This document shows positions 20,977 through 31,816 of a stretch of 64,000 nt of DNA, one piece after another. The number at the start of each line of letters is the position of its first letter. The first letter of the stretch is position 1. The notes under the pieces are model-generated. The model had not been told where the DNA came from, did no database searches, and was given only the letters and a program-made list of their open reading frames with translations. The position numbers and the translations under genes are program-made. Where the stretch lies: positions 1-64,000 of the forward strand of contig NZ_JAMCOF010000009.1 in NCBI RefSeq assembly GCF_023500045.1, read 5' to 3'. The DNA comes from Bartonella bilalgolemi. Its GTDB lineage: Bacteria; Pseudomonadota; Alphaproteobacteria; Rhizobiales; Rhizobiaceae.

Positions 20977-22120
20977 GCTTTCCAGCAAGATCGAGTTCAA
21001 TTAGCAAGAGGTAGAGTTTTTGTAACGAAACACCTGAATAAATGCTGAGTGTATCTAAATCAATTGGAGTGCTTGATAGAGCTGAAAGGACAGCTGCACG
21101 TTCTATATCATCTCCAATTAAAGGAGTCTCATTAGTTATTTTCTTAGGTGAATGAGCATTTTCTTGTGGAAATTGAATTGAATATGTTTCTTCAAAAAAG
21201 CTGAGTTGTAGATCGGTCGTCTTTGAGGTTAACGGTGTGAGTGTTTCTATAATATCAGAGGGATGTGTAACCAGCAAAGCACCTTCTTTGATAAGATTAT
21301 TTGTACCAATTGCTCTTGGATCAAGTGGAGAACCGGGAACAGCAAAAATCAATCGTCCCATATCAACAGCTTGGCGTGCTGTAATTAAGGAGCCTGATCG
21401 CATGGATGCTTCTACTACTAAAAGACCAAGCGATAGAGCTGCAATAATACGATTTCTTCTTGAGAAATCGTTAGCACGTGCTTTCCAACCAATGGGCATC
21501 TCACTAATAATTGCTCCACCATTATTAAGAATATCATCATAGAGTTTCTTATTTTCAGGAGGATAAATGTAATCAATACCACCAGCCATGACTGCAACTG
21601 TTCCTGTTAGCAAACTTGCTTGATGAGCAGTGCTATCAATTCCACGTGCAAGTCCAGAAATAATTGTAAAACCAGCATTACCAATAAAATGAGCAAACTG
21701 GCTAGTTAATTTTTTGCCAACTGCAGAGGCATTGCGAGAACCAACAATCCCAACAGAGGGTTTTTGAAAAATCGAGCAATCGCCTTTTATAGCAATAAGT
21801 GGAGGCGATGCTTCTATTACTTTGAGGAATGGTGGATAATCTGGTTCACCTATACCGATAAAACGAATACCTTGTTTTTCAGCTTGTTGCATCTCTTTTT
21901 CAGCGTCATCTAATGTCGCGATTCGAATAGATTTAGCAAGCCCTCCCTTTTTACTAAGTTGAGGAAGCATAGCAAGAGCATTTTCTGCCGTTTTATAATG
22001 GTCAATCAAATTACGAAAAGTAACTGCTCCAATATTTTCACTGCGTAATAATCGCAACCAATTTAACCGTTGCTGATCAGTAAGCAAAATTCCTTTATTT
22101 GTTCCTATTTGTGGTATCAA
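20936..22120 (-). CDS. dprA: DNA-processing protein DprA (Smf)
   Basis: A 394-residue protein that protects incoming single-stranded DNA and loads RecA during natural transformation; it is also kept widely in non-transformable bacteria. After an N-terminal helical region comes the Rossmann-like core: [16 protein letters not shown] near residue 123, [37 protein letters not shown], then [15 protein letters not shown] and AVPGSP. A C-terminal winged-helix region (about 335-390) is present. The start appears to be a TTG at 22120, inside the last codons of plsY (26-base overlap), since no nearer ATG preserves the N-terminal region. Confidence 0.93.
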   Translation of the reverse strand: MIPQIGTNKGILLTDQQRLNWLRLLRSENIGAVTFRNLIDHYKTAENALAMLPQLSKKGGLAKSIRIATLDDAEKEMQQAEKQGIRFIGIGEPDYPPFLKVIEASPPLIAIKGDCSIFQKPSVGIVGSRNASAVGKKLTSQFAHFIGNAGFTIISGLARGIDSTAHQASLLTGTVAVMAGGIDYIYPPENKKLYDDILNNGGAIISEMPIGWKARANDFSRRNRIIAALSLGLLVVEASMRSGSLITARQAVDMGRLIFAVPGSPLDPRAIGTNNLIKEGALLVTHPSDIIETLTPLTSKTTDLQLSFFEETYSIQFPQENAHSPKKITNETPLIGDDIERAAVLSALSSTPIDLDTLSIYSGVSLQKLYLLLIELDLAGKLIRHSGGYVSLSS

Positions 22121-22721
22121 CTTTATTTTCTTTCCCTGCTAATAATCTGCAAATATTAGTTTGATGTTTTATAACAACGAGTATGCTCATTGTTATTATT
22201 ATGTAAGCAACATAGAGAGAAGAGGAGTAACAGTAAATAAAAATTGGAGTAATAATTACAGCTACAAGTGCAGAAAATGAAGAATAGCGAGTCAATACAA
22301 ATACTCCTATCCAGGCAATAATAAAAATAAGAGCTGCTAACCAATAAAAACCTAAGCATATACCTAGATAAGTTGCAACACCTTTACCTCCTTTGAATTT
22401 AAGCCATATGGGATAAAGATGCCCTAAGAAGGCTAAAAATCCAGTTAGAAGAGCAATTTCTACAGTATGAAATAAGAATTTTGTCATCCAAATAACAAAA
22501 GTTCCTTTTAATATATCGCATAAAAGGGTAAGAGCTGCGATTTTTTTATTTCCTGTTCGTAAAACATTTGTTGCTCCAATATTTCCAGAACCAATTGCTC
22601 TTATATCGCCAAATTCAAAAAATTTTGTAAAAAGTAGTCCAAATGGTACAGAACCAATGAGATAAGATATCAGGAAAATAAGCCATGTATTGAATTGCAA
22701 AAGTATTTCTACTTCACTCAT
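22095..22721 (-). CDS. plsY: Glycerol-3-phosphate acyltransferase PlsY
   Basis: A 208-residue inner-membrane enzyme that transfers acyl groups from acyl-phosphate to glycerol 3-phosphate, the first step of phospholipid synthesis. About five membrane segments are visible. Family motifs are [10 protein letters not shown] near residue 19, the Gly-rich [18 protein letters not shown] near 42-59, and [12 protein letters not shown] near 108. It overlaps dprA at its 3' end and its start base coincides with the pyrC' stop region, so pyrB-pyrC'-plsY-dprA read as one operon. Confidence 0.95.
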   Translation of the reverse strand: MSEVEILLQFNTWLIFLISYLIGSVPFGLLFTKFFEFGDIRAIGSGNIGATNVLRTGNKKIAALTLLCDILKGTFVIWMTKFLFHTVEIALLTGFLAFLGHLYPIWLKFKGGKGVATYLGICLGFYWLAALIFIIAWIGVFVLTRYSSFSALVAVIITPIFIYCYSSSLYVAYIIITMSILVVIKHQTNICRLLAGKENKVDTTNRNK

Positions 22722-24034
22722 TAAGAATCTCGTTTGCTTTGTTGATTAATTTTAAATACTGATTGTCCTTTTACAAAAGTTTGGAGAACACGTCCCTGAA
22801 AACGAGCATTTTCGAAAGGAGTATTTTTTGAACGTGAAAGCAGCATCTCTAAGGATAAAATCCATGGTTCATCTAAATCAACTAAAATAAGGTCTGCAGG
22901 AGCATCTTTCATAAGTGTTCCAGCATTGAGACCAAAAAGTTTTGCAGGTGCTGTCGATAAAAGTTCAACTAATCGTAAAAGAGGTACGGTTTTATTGTGA
23001 TAAAGGCGTAAGGCTGCACTTAACAAAGTTTCCATGCCAATAGCGCCTGTTGCAGCTTCTTGAAATGGCAAACGTTTTGCATCAACTCCTTGAGGATTGT
23101 GGGAAGAAGCAATGATATCTATGGTCCCATCTTTTATTGCGTTCATCATTGCTATACGATCTTCTTCTGCACGTAATGGGGGCATTAAGCGGAAAGAGGT
23201 ACGATATTCACCAATATCATTTTCATTCAAAGATAAGTGATTAATGGATACACCAACTGAAATTTTTTCACTATGCTGTTTTGCTAAACGAACAGCATCA
23301 GCAGACATAGCTGTCGATATTTGTGCTGCATGGTAACGTGTTTGTGTTAGAACAGCTAGCCGTAAGTCTCTTTCTAGTGGAATGACTTCTGCTTCACGCG
23401 GAATTCCAGAAAAACCAAGCCAACTCGCTAATAAGCCTTCATTCATAACGCCTTGATCAGAAAGATCGTAGTCTTGTGTTTCGTGGATCAATGTGATATC
23501 AAAATCACGTGCATAAATCATTGCGCGTCGCATAATAGCTGAATTTTGAAGCGTCTTTTTCCCTTCACTAAAGGCAATTGCTCCTGCATTTTTCAATAAA
23601 CCAAATTCAGTAATTTCTTGTCCTTTCAGACCTTGCGTGATAGCAGCAACTGGATAAATATTAACTAATGACGTTTCATGCGCTGTGCATGTAATAAATT
23701 TAATAAGGGCTACATTATCAATTATCGTCTGTGTATCAGGCATCATAAAAAATGAGGTAATACCACCGGCCGCTGCAGATTGGCTTGCTGAAGCAATCGT
23801 TTCAGGATGTTCAGCTCCTGGTTCTCCGATAAAGACTTGAGCATCAATGAGTCCAGGGAGAATTGCTTTATCTTGTGCATCAATGATTTCTGCTCCTTCT
23901 GGTACTCCTTGATTCAAAGCTTCTTTTCCTGCGGTTACAATCAGTCCATTTTCAATGATAACTGTACCGATTTCATCAATTGCGCGTGAAGGATCAACAA
24001 TGCGGGCGTTTTGAAAAACTATTGGTCTTGTCAT
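22721..24034 (-). CDS. pyrC: Dihydroorotase-like PyrC', predicted non-catalytic
   Basis: A 437-residue amidohydrolase-fold protein next to pyrB. The metal site is missing: where active enzymes have D-x-H-x-H after PGLID, this protein has [10 protein letters not shown], with Q66 and F68 in place of the two histidines. The later histidine-aspartate site reads IIASSHNPQ rather than a DHAPH-type motif. This matches the PyrC'/PyrX group, which in Pseudomonas and relatives is an inactive partner needed for aspartate transcarbamoylase assembly. It overlaps pyrB by 4 bases. If inactive, the true dihydroorotase must be encoded elsewhere. Databases often label such proteins simply as dihydroorotase. 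Confidence 0.88.
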   Translation of the reverse strand: MTRPIVFQNARIVDPSRAIDEIGTVIIENGLIVTAGKEALNQGVPEGAEIIDAQDKAILPGLIDAQVFIGEPGAEHPETIASASQSAAAGGITSFFMMPDTQTIIDNVALIKFITCTAHETSLVNIYPVAAITQGLKGQEITEFGLLKNAGAIAFSEGKKTLQNSAIMRRAMIYARDFDITLIHETQDYDLSDQGVMNEGLLASWLGFSGIPREAEVIPLERDLRLAVLTQTRYHAAQISTAMSADAVRLAKQHSEKISVGVSINHLSLNENDIGEYRTSFRLMPPLRAEEDRIAMMNAIKDGTIDIIASSHNPQGVDAKRLPFQEAATGAIGMETLLSAALRLYHNKTVPLLRLVELLSTAPAKLFGLNAGTLMKDAPADLILVDLDEPWILSLEMLLSRSKNTPFENARFQGRVLQTFVKGQSVFKINQQSKRDS

Positions 24035-24996
24035 TTCTTTTTTTTACTCCAATTTTGGCGCAAATCTAATAAAGCTTCCATGACAGCCATGCGCACAGCA
24101 ATACCCATTTCTACTTGTGTATGAATCATACTTTGTGTACTATCTGCTATATCAGAAGCAATTTCTACACCGCGGTTTATTGGGCCAGGGTGCATAATAA
24201 TACAATCATTTTTAGCATACGCTAAGTTTTCTTTATGCAAACCAAAATAATGGAAATATTCACGAATAGAAGGGATAAAAGTACCTATCATACGCTCGCG
24301 TTGTAAGCGTAGCATCATGATAACGTCAGCATCTTTTAGACCTTCTTTCATTGTATTAAATACTTCAACGCTCATATTTGAGATTCCAGTAGGTAAAAGT
24401 GTTGATGGTGCAACAACGCGAACGCGAGCTCCTAAAGCATTGAGACTGATAATATTAGAACGTGCAACGCGTGAATGTAAAATATCGCCACAAATTGCGA
24501 CAGTTAATCCCTCAATATGACCTTTTTTTCTTCTAATGGTTAGAGCGTCTAATAAAGCCTGTGTTGGGTGTTCATGTGCACCATCACCTGCATTAACTAC
24601 GCAACAATCAACTTTTTGTGCTAAAAGGGCTGCAGTTCCAGCACAGCTATGGCGAATAACTAGTATATCAGGCTTCATTGCATTAAGAGTTGTTGCTGTA
24701 TCAATTAATGTTTCCCCTTTTTTTATAGACGAATTGCTAATAGCCATATTCATCACGTTTGCTCCTAATCGTTTGCCAGCTAGTTCAAACGAAGATTGAG
24801 TTCTTGTGGAGGCTTCAAAGAAGAGATTAATTTGAGTATACCCACGCAGTATAGATTGTTTTTTATCAATGTTCTTGGAAAAAAGTACATTCTCATCTGC
24901 GCGATCAAGTAATATATTAAGGTCTTGTACATTAAGGTGCTTAATTCCTAAAAGGTGCCGGTGAGGAAAAATTGGAAAAATAGTATTATAAGTCAT
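24031..24996 (-). CDS. pyrB: Aspartate carbamoyltransferase catalytic subunit
   Basis: A 321-residue enzyme joining carbamoyl phosphate and aspartate, the committed step of pyrimidine synthesis. The carbamoyl-phosphate site [20 protein letters not shown] is near residue 60, and the family stretch [20 protein letters not shown] near 135. The C-terminal [12 protein letters not shown] near 270 fits the aspartate-binding loop. It heads the minus-strand pyrB-pyrC'-plsY-dprA unit. No pyrI regulatory subunit is present, which agrees with the PyrB-PyrC' type of complex. Confidence 0.96.
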   Translation of the reverse strand: MTYNTIFPIFPHRHLLGIKHLNVQDLNILLDRADENVLFSKNIDKKQSILRGYTQINLFFEASTRTQSSFELAGKRLGANVMNMAISNSSIKKGETLIDTATTLNAMKPDILVIRHSCAGTAALLAQKVDCCVVNAGDGAHEHPTQALLDALTIRRKKGHIEGLTVAICGDILHSRVARSNIISLNALGARVRVVAPSTLLPTGISNMSVEVFNTMKEGLKDADVIMMLRLQRERMIGTFIPSIREYFHYFGLHKENLAYAKNDCIIMHPGPINRGVEIASDIADSTQSMIHTQVEMGIAVRMAVMEALLDLRQNWSKKKK

Positions 24997-25122
24997 AGTA
25001 TTCTTTTCTATAGATCTCTAAAGAGCTTAAAAGAGCATTTGTTTAAATATAATAAATGTTTTTAGCTGTAAAAAGGCAAATAGTCTATGATATGAGTGAT
25101 TCTAATAATAGGAATGTACTAT

Positions 25123-26751
25123 ATGAATGTTGTATCCCAGCAGAATTCCCAGCGAAAAAATGCATTTCTTAGTGATACGCTTATGTTTCGTATCGCATCT
25201 ACTTTACCCACTTCTTTATTGGCAAGCTTTGAGGAAATAGGAGCTTTCGTCGCTAGTGATGAAGCGTGGGATCTTGCACGTTTAGCAAACAGCCACCGAC
25301 CCACATTGCGCTATAACAACCGATGGAGACAATCAAAAGAAGAATTAGATATTCACCCTTCTTATCATACTCTTCAACGATATTCTAGACAAGCAGGTTT
25401 AATTTCTTCGCTTTGGGAAAATACGACTTCAGAAAATAGAGTACGTTATCAGGCGCGTGCTATTCGCTTGGCTTTATTGGCTGGTTTGGAAACAGGACAT
25501 TTGAATGAGATCACTGTAGCAAGTGCTGCTATTGCAGTGTTAATTGGTGATATTGAATTATTTAAAAAATGGCAAGATGCGCTTTTATCACGCGAATATG
25601 ATTTGTCTTCTAGGCCTATTGATAATAAAAAGGGAGCTTCACTGACTTGTGCTTTTGATAATATTGAGGAAAATGAAAAATATACTTTTAACTTTCCAGC
25701 TGTTCAAAGGATTTCTTTTGATGAAAAAATGGGGCGTGATCTATATCGTTTAAACATTATAAAAACTAATGTTGTTAATCCGATGGCCGACGGATATATT
25801 GTAAGCGCAGAAATAGATGGCCTTTTAAGCTGCTTTTTAATTCCACGTATGCAAGAAAATGGCTTATTAAATGGTGTTATATTAATTCGTTATTTAATTC
25901 AGCGGTCTGGAGAATATTCAGCTCCAGAAGGAGTTATTGAATTCCGAGGTTGTTATGGTTGGCTTGTTGGTAACATGGGAGAAGGGGCTAAAGTGATTAA
26001 GGATATCGAAACCATGATGCGTTTCGATCAGGCTATAATATCAGCAGGTGTTTTGCGTTCTGCACTTCAATTTAGTATAGATTTTCTTCGGAAGCAAATT
26101 CCAAATCAACCTTTTCCACTATTAACAGAGCGTATTTTTGCAGATATTGCACTTGATATAGCTGCTTCGCAAGCATTGGTTATGCGCTTAGCACGAGCGT
26201 TTGATAATGCTGCAGATAATCGTTCTGAGGCAGCTTTTGCAAGAATTATGACACCTATTGTTGCTTGTCATGTCAGTCAATTAGTTATTCCAATTATTGG
26301 TGAAATTATTGCACAGGTTGGTATAGCGAGTTTCACGGATAGTAATCCTTTGTTGCAAATATTGCGTGATAGTCCTGCAAGAATAGTTAAAAATAGTGGT
26401 GTTAATCAATTGGTAAGGGATGCAATTCTTATAGGTGATAAAGCACCTGGATTATTTCAGCAATTATTAGAAAAAATTGCAGCTGATATTGGACAAGCTG
26501 GTCCACGAGCGATTGAGATTATTAAATCCGCTGTGAATATGGCTTCTATAAATGAAGGAGCTGGTAGGTTTTTTGTTGAACAGATGGCATATGCATCTGC
26601 CAGTGCAGCGTTACGTTATACAGAAGTTGAACATGTTGTAAATGCTTATATGGAAAGTCGTCTTGGAGGACAATGGAGATCATCTTATGGTATGTTGATC
26701 GCACGATATAATCCAACACAATTATTAGACGTTCTCTATCCTGCTGTTTGA
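25123..26751 (+). CDS. Acyl-CoA dehydrogenase family, AidB-like, degenerate active site
   Basis: A protein of about 542 residues with the acyl-CoA dehydrogenase fold, closest in layout to AidB-type proteins. The N-terminal [25 protein letters not shown] segment resembles AidB, as do [45 protein letters not shown] and [28 protein letters not shown]. Two oddities: the mid-domain is shorter and more divergent than in E. coli AidB, and the region of the catalytic Glu (WEGSGN-like in relatives) reads [12 protein letters not shown]. Dehydrogenase activity is therefore doubtful. The ATG at 25123 has an AGGA upstream; in-frame starts at 25096 and 25114 are possible. Its 3' end overlaps the convergent ruvX by 27 bases. 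Confidence 0.78.
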   Translation: MNVVSQQNSQRKNAFLSDTLMFRIASTLPTSLLASFEEIGAFVASDEAWDLARLANSHRPTLRYNNRWRQSKEELDIHPSYHTLQRYSRQAGLISSLWENTTSENRVRYQARAIRLALLAGLETGHLNEITVASAAIAVLIGDIELFKKWQDALLSREYDLSSRPIDNKKGASLTCAFDNIEENEKYTFNFPAVQRISFDEKMGRDLYRLNIIKTNVVNPMADGYIVSAEIDGLLSCFLIPRMQENGLLNGVILIRYLIQRSGEYSAPEGVIEFRGCYGWLVGNMGEGAKVIKDIETMMRFDQAIISAGVLRSALQFSIDFLRKQIPNQPFPLLTERIFADIALDIAASQALVMRLARAFDNAADNRSEAAFARIMTPIVACHVSQLVIPIIGEIIAQVGIASFTDSNPLLQILRDSPARIVKNSGVNQLVRDAILIGDKAPGLFQQLLEKIAADIGQAGPRAIEIIKSAVNMASINEGAGRFFVEQMAYASASAALRYTEVEHVVNAYMESRLGGQWRSSYGMLIARYNPTQLLDVLYPAV

Positions 26752-27216
26752 TGACAGAGTCTTAATTCTATCGAGAGCGCCTTGCAAAATGAAAGCAGCA
26801 GCAGCTGAGTCAATGCGTGATTTTCTTTTAGAGCGCGACATATCCATTTCTAAAAGACGACGTTCTGCAGCAATTGTCGATAGCCGTTCATCCCAAAAAA
26901 TAAAAGGAATTTTTGTATATGTTGCCATATTACTAACAAAAGTTTTGGTTGCTTGAACACGTGGACCGTTGCTTCCATTCATATTAATGGGTAAGCCAAT
27001 GATAATAGCTCCTACATTTTCATTATTAAAAATCTGTATAAGTGTCAGAGCATCTAATGTGAATTTTTTTCGATAAATAACAGGTCGCGGATTTGAAAAT
27101 GTTAAACTAATATCAGAAATAGCAATTCCAATTGTTTTGGCACCCAAATCTAAGCTCGCTATTGTTTGCCCAAATAAAAGATGTGTCGTAACTTCATTTA
27201 TGCTGATAATGGCCAT
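26725..27216 (-). CDS. ruvX: Putative Holliday junction resolvase / pre-16S rRNA nuclease RuvX (YqgF)
   Basis: A 163-residue RNase H-fold protein. The first acidic residue lies in [16 protein letters not shown] (D23), the motif [19 protein letters not shown] is near residue 89, and DERLST near residue 128 and the C-terminal [12 protein letters not shown] carry the other acidic positions. YqgF of E. coli matures the 5' end of 16S rRNA; a role in junction resolution is also proposed. The gene is convergent with the AidB-like gene and divergent from gatC. Confidence 0.92.
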   Translation of the reverse strand: MAIISINEVTTHLLFGQTIASLDLGAKTIGIAISDISLTFSNPRPVIYRKKFTLDALTLIQIFNNENVGAIIIGLPINMNGSNGPRVQATKTFVSNMATYTKIPFIFWDERLSTIAAERRLLEMDMSRSKRKSRIDSAAAAFILQGALDRIKTLSSNSRIENV

Positions 27217-27368
27217 GTTGTATGCTTAGAGTATCATAATATTTTGGTTGGTTACAATAAAAATTGGGGTGTATATACCAATATTCTTGCGCTTATAGAC
27301 GTAGACTTGTATAGCCAAAAAACGAATAGGTTAATAATATTAGAGTAAATCAAGTAGAAAGGTGCAAT

Positions 27369-27656
27369 ATGTCTGTTGATAGTAAAACAGTCAAGCGGGT
27401 GGCAAAATTAGCACGTATTGCTATCCATAATGATGAAGTTGAGCGTATAACAGAGGAGTTTAATACCATTTTAGATTTTGTAAAACAACTTGATGAAATT
27501 GATGTTAATGGAGTTGAACCACTAACATCAGTAATTCCGATGGCTTTACGAAGACGTGAGGATGAGATTACGGATGGTAATAAGGCCGCGGATATTATAG
27601 CAAATGCACCTTTAGCAGAAGAAAATTTTTTTCTTGTTCCAAAAGTAGTCGAATAA
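27369..27656 (+). CDS. gatC: Glu-tRNA(Gln)/Asp-tRNA(Asn) amidotransferase subunit C
   Basis: A 95-residue subunit that bridges GatA and GatB in the enzyme converting Glu-tRNA(Gln) (or Asp-tRNA(Asn)) to the amide form. The family pattern is clear: [39 protein letters not shown] and the C-terminal [18 protein letters not shown] good ribosome site (GAAAGGTG) precedes the ATG. gatA follows after 30 bases, so the two are co-transcribed. gatB is not in the window. Confidence 0.96.
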   Translation: MSVDSKTVKRVAKLARIAIHNDEVERITEEFNTILDFVKQLDEIDVNGVEPLTSVIPMALRRREDEITDGNKAADIIANAPLAEENFFLVPKVVE

Positions 27657-27686
27657 TTTTTTACATTTCAAAATTCGAGAATCAAC

Positions 27687-29171
27687 ATGACCGATTTAAT
27701 AACCTTAACAATTGCACAAGCTCGTGATGCTTTTAAAAAGGGAGATCTGAAAGCAATTGAATTAACAGAAGCTTATTTGAAAGCAATTGAATTAGCTAAT
27801 CCAATTTTGAATGCTTATGTAGCAGTGACTGCAGAACAAGCAACAAAAATGGCAGCTGAATCTGACACCCGTTTGGCAAAAGGAAAGGCTGGAATTTTAG
27901 AAGGTATTCCATTGGGCATTAAGGATCTCTTTGCAACACAGGATATACACACTCAGGCTTGTTCATATATTCTTGATGGTTTTAAACCGAAATATGAATC
28001 AACTGTAACTGCTAATTTATGGAAAGATGGAGCAGTTATGTTAGGTAAGCTGAATATGGATGAGTTTGCTATGGGATCATCCAATAAAACATCATGCTAT
28101 GGCCCAACTATTAATCCATGGCGAAAAAAAGAATCAGATGAAAAGCTTGTTCCTGGTGGTTCTTCAGGAGGCTCTGCTGCTGCTGTTGCAGCTTGTCTTT
28201 GTGCGGGAGCAACAGCAACTGATACTGGTGGATCAATACGTCAGCCAGCAGCTTTTACTGGTACTGTAGGGATAAAGCCAACTTATGGACGGTGTTCGCG
28301 TTGGGGAATGATAGCTTATGCTTCATCACTTGATCAGGCGGGACCTATTGGAAGAGATGTGCGTGATTGTGCAATTATGTTAAAATCAATGGCTTCCTTT
28401 GATGATAAAGATTCAACTTCAGTTAATTTACCAGTACCTGATTATGAAAGCTATCTTGGTCAATCGATCAAAGGAATGAAAATTGGTATCCCAAAAGAAT
28501 ATTATATTGAAGGGATGTCTGATGAAATTGTTAATCTTTGGCAAAAAGGAATTAAATGGCTAAAAGATGCAGGGGCAGAGATTATTGATATTTCATTACC
28601 TCATACAAAGTATGCTTTGCCTGCTTACTATATTGTAGCTCCTGCAGAAGCATCTTCTAATTTGGCACGCTATGATGGTGTTCGTTTTGGACTTCGTATA
28701 CCAGGAAAAGACGTTATTGAAATGTATGAAAATACCCGTTCATCTGGTTTTGGTGATGAAGTTAAGCGGCGTATTCTGATTGGAACTTATGTTCTTTCAG
28801 CGGGTTACTATAATGCTTATTATCTTAAAGCTCAAAAAGTACGAACGTTAATTAAGCGTGATTTTGATCAGTGTTTTGAACTTGGTATTGACGCTATTCT
28901 AACTCCTGCAACACCGACATCCGCTTTTAGTATTACAAATGAAAAAATAAAAAATGATACAATAGCCATGTATCTCAATGATATTTTTACTGTGCCAGTT
29001 AATATGGCTGGTTTACCAGGAATTTCTGTTCCTGCAGGTTTATCATTAGATGGTTTGCCTCTGGGATTACAATTGATAGGTAGATCTTTTTCTGAGGAAG
29101 TAATTTTTCAAATAGCATATATTATAGAACAAGCAGCAGGAAAACTAAATGCTGAAAGATGGTGGACATAA
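27687..29171 (+). CDS. gatA: Glu-tRNA(Gln)/Asp-tRNA(Asn) amidotransferase subunit A
   Basis: A 494-residue amidase that releases ammonia from glutamine and passes it to GatB. The Ser-cisSer-Lys triad is visible: K79 in [11 protein letters not shown]159 in [11 protein letters not shown], and S183 in [14 protein letters not shown]. These positions fit known GatA proteins with a short insertion (about five residues) near [11 protein letters not shown]. Full length and intact. It is the second gene of gatC-gatA. Confidence 0.97.
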   Translation: MTDLITLTIAQARDAFKKGDLKAIELTEAYLKAIELANPILNAYVAVTAEQATKMAAESDTRLAKGKAGILEGIPLGIKDLFATQDIHTQACSYILDGFKPKYESTVTANLWKDGAVMLGKLNMDEFAMGSSNKTSCYGPTINPWRKKESDEKLVPGGSSGGSAAAVAACLCAGATATDTGGSIRQPAAFTGTVGIKPTYGRCSRWGMIAYASSLDQAGPIGRDVRDCAIMLKSMASFDDKDSTSVNLPVPDYESYLGQSIKGMKIGIPKEYYIEGMSDEIVNLWQKGIKWLKDAGAEIIDISLPHTKYALPAYYIVAPAEASSNLARYDGVRFGLRIPGKDVIEMYENTRSSGFGDEVKRRILIGTYVLSAGYYNAYYLKAQKVRTLIKRDFDQCFELGIDAILTPATPTSAFSITNEKIKNDTIAMYLNDIFTVPVNMAGLPGISVPAGLSLDGLPLGLQLIGRSFSEEVIFQIAYIIEQAAGKLNAERWWT

Positions 29172-29303
29172 AATATAGTTTATAATTTTAATGCTAGTTT
29201 ATTTTGAATAACATATTTCTAATGATTTATGGACAAGAAGAGGTTTTTCATTAATTGTATAATCATTAGAGTTAAACAATGGGGATGTAAGTACTGTAAT
29301 TTT

Positions 29304-30014
29304 TTAATTTCCAAGATATGCGTCTTTGACACGTGGATCAGAAAGCAAAGCTTTGCCTTCATCGTGAAATAATATTTTTCCTACTTCTAAAATATAAGCA
29401 TAATTAGCAATGGAAAGTGCTGCAGACGCATTTTGTTCAATAAGAAGAATAGTTTTTCCCATATTATTAATTTTTTTAATAATCGAAAAGATTTCACGTA
29501 CAAGAAGAGGTGCTAAACCAAGAGATGGCTCATCTAATATAACTATATCAGGATTACTCATAAGGGTGCGACCTACAGCTAACATTTGCTGCTCACCACC
29601 TGACATTGTACCGCTCAACTGCTGAGATCTTTCACGCAATCGTGGAAATAAATCAAATATCCATTCGATATTGCGAGCAGTAATAGTTTTATCATTACAG
29701 ATATAAGCTCCTAGTTGAAGATTCTCTAAGACAGTAAAGTGAGGTATAATACGTCTTCCTTCAGGAGTTAATGCAATACCTAATCGCAAAATTTCTTCTG
29801 GCTGTTTTTCAATGATGGATTTACCTTTATATATAATTTCACCGTGAATCGATTGATTGAGACCTACAATAGAGTGTATAGTGCTACTTTTTCCTGCTCC
29901 ATTCGCTCCAATTAGAGTAACTATGCTTCCTTTTTTTATAGACATGGAAAGGTTTTGAACAGCTTTAATCGCACCATAATGCACATGAAGATTTTTTATT
30001 TCAAGAATATTCAT
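29304..30014 (-). CDS. livF: Branched-chain amino acid ABC transporter ATPase LivF
   Basis: A 236-residue cytoplasmic ATPase of the Liv uptake system. The Walker A motif is GANGAGKSS, the signature is MSGGEQQMLAVGRTL, and Walker B runs into ILDEPSLGLAPLL, which is typical of LivF. The ATG at 30014 (MNILEIKNLHVHYG) is chosen because it matches family starts; the frame is open further upstream inside livG. It overlaps livG by 14 bases and is the last gene of the livK-H-M-G-F unit. Confidence 0.94.
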   Translation of the reverse strand: MNILEIKNLHVHYGAIKAVQNLSMSIKKGSIVTLIGANGAGKSSTIHSIVGLNQSIHGEIIYKGKSIIEKQPEEILRLGIALTPEGRRIIPHFTVLENLQLGAYICNDKTITARNIEWIFDLFPRLRERSQQLSGTMSGGEQQMLAVGRTLMSNPDIVILDEPSLGLAPLLVREIFSIIKKINNMGKTILLIEQNASAALSIANYAYILEVGKILFHDEGKALLSDPRVKDAYLGN

Positions 30015-30783
30015 GTATATCTCCACCGAGATAAGCTTTAATAACTTTAGGATTATTGCGCACTTCATTAGGTGTGCCATTAGCGATACAACGGCCATAT
30101 TCTAATACAGAAATATATTGACAAAGTTTCATCACAACTTTCATGTCATGTTCAATCAGAAGGATTGTAAGATCAAATTCTTTTTTGATTTTTTCTATAA
30201 ATTGTCTTAATTCATCACTTTCTTGTGGATTCATACCTGCTGCAGGTTCGTCAAGAAGAAGCAGTTTTGGTTTTGTTGCTAAAGCTCGAGCAATTTCTAA
30301 ACGTCGTTGTGCTCCGTAGGGTAGGGTGGTTGCTTTTTGATCAGCGAGATGATCAAGCTGAACTCTCTTAAGAAGTTCCATTGCATTTTTATGAATTTGT
30401 CTTTGCTCTTTAAGTGCGCTTGGTAATAATAACGCTGCAGTAAACCATGGTTGTTTTTGTCGAATATGAGCGCCTACCATGATGTTTTGTAAGACTGTTA
30501 ATCCTGAAAAAAGACGAATGTTTTGAAACGTTCGTGCAATGTGGAGTTTGCAGATAGTATAAGGTGGAAGGCCACAAATTTTTTTACTATCTAAAAGAAT
30601 TGTTCCACTTGTTGGTGCGTAAAAACCAGAAATTATATTAAAAATAGTTGTTTTTCCAGCACCATTTGGACCAATTAATCCAGTAATTGTTCCTCGTTTA
30701 ATAGCCATATTAACGTTGTTTACAGCAATTAGTCCACCGAAATGCATTGTAAGATTATTGAGCGAAAGGATCGTATCATTCAT
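30001..30783 (-). CDS. livG: Branched-chain amino acid ABC transporter ATPase LivG
   Basis: A 260-residue ATPase that pairs with LivF. Walker A is GPNGAGKTT near residue 40. The signature region is LPYGAQRRLEIARAL, a variant of the usual YGQQRRLEIARAL, and Walker B is LLLLDEPAAGMNPQE. The LivG-specific HIARTFQNIRLFSGLTVLQN is present. It overlaps livM by 8 bases and livF by 14. Confidence 0.95.
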   Translation of the reverse strand: MNDTILSLNNLTMHFGGLIAVNNVNMAIKRGTITGLIGPNGAGKTTIFNIISGFYAPTSGTILLDSKKICGLPPYTICKLHIARTFQNIRLFSGLTVLQNIMVGAHIRQKQPWFTAALLLPSALKEQRQIHKNAMELLKRVQLDHLADQKATTLPYGAQRRLEIARALATKPKLLLLDEPAAGMNPQESDELRQFIEKIKKEFDLTILLIEHDMKVVMKLCQYISVLEYGRCIANGTPNEVRNNPKVIKAYLGGDIHEYS

Positions 30784-31816
30784 GATTTTTTCTCATTAAA
30801 AGATTGTAAATCCAATTCCATGAAAATTCACGTTGGCCTAATAATCCTTTTTGCCAGTATAAGATAATTGCTAGCAATATAAGTGAAAAAATAACCATTC
30901 GTAGACCTGGTACTCCCGGAATATATATAAAGCCTAGATTTAATGGATTTTCAACAATGCGAAGCCACTCAAGCATTATTGTAATAATAATGCTGCTTAT
31001 AACACTGCCTGTAATAGAACCAAGACCACCAGCCACGACAATCATTAAAATATTAAAAGTTAAGATAAAATTGAACATTTTGGGGTCGATGGTTGAAATA
31101 AGAGCGGCGGTTAATGCACCACCGACGCCTGCAAAAAATGCACCAACCGTAAAGGAAAAACAGCGATAGAAAAAAGTATTTACTCCCATTATTTTCGCAG
31201 CAATTTCATCATCGCGAATAGCGCGTAACACATTACCTGTATTGCTTTGTAATAAAAGAGTAATAAAAATTATTGTAAATGCTAACCAACCAAAATTCCA
31301 CCATAATGTAGCATATTGAGGTATTCCTTTGATTCCTAATGAACCATTCGTTAAAGGTATAGCATTGATAATGAGAACACGAATAATTTCTGCAAAGCCC
31401 AATGTTGCAATTCCAAGATAATCACCACCAAGGCGTAAAACAGGAAAAGCAATTAGCAAACCTATAATTGCAGCAGATAGACCACTTATAATAACAGCAA
31501 CGAAAAACGATAATTGCAAATTTTTTAATGGTTCAGCTATCGGTTCTAAAATCCACATCATCTCTTTCTGTTCAGGAGAGAGAAGAAAAATTGCGCATAT
31601 ATAAGCACCAATAGCCATAAAACCAGCATGTCCCAAAGAAAACATGCCCGTAAACCCGTAAATCAAATTAAGTGAAATTGCTAATATTGCATTGATGGCG
31701 ATAAGATTCATAATGCGTAATGTGTAGTCATTAAAATGGTTATCAGCATAAAATAAAAAACTAATAAAAATTATAATGCTAACAAATGATAGAAAAATGT
31801 TTAATGATTTTGCCAT
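30776..31816 (-). CDS. livM: Branched-chain amino acid ABC transporter permease LivM
   Basis: A 346-residue inner-membrane permease with about nine hydrophobic segments. The family stretches NLIYGFTGMFSLGHAGFMAIGAY and RLGGDYLGIATLGFAEIIR are present, as is the cytoplasmic coupling region RAIRDDEIAAKIMGVN. A strong ribosome site (AGGAGA) precedes the ATG, and the start overlaps the livH stop by one base. Confidence 0.94.
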   Translation of the reverse strand: MAKSLNIFLSFVSIIIFISFLFYADNHFNDYTLRIMNLIAINAILAISLNLIYGFTGMFSLGHAGFMAIGAYICAIFLLSPEQKEMMWILEPIAEPLKNLQLSFFVAVIISGLSAAIIGLLIAFPVLRLGGDYLGIATLGFAEIIRVLIINAIPLTNGSLGIKGIPQYATLWWNFGWLAFTIIFITLLLQSNTGNVLRAIRDDEIAAKIMGVNTFFYRCFSFTVGAFFAGVGGALTAALISTIDPKMFNFILTFNILMIVVAGGLGSITGSVISSIIITIMLEWLRIVENPLNLGFIYIPGVPGLRMVIFSLILLAIILYWQKGLLGQREFSWNWIYNLLMRKNHE

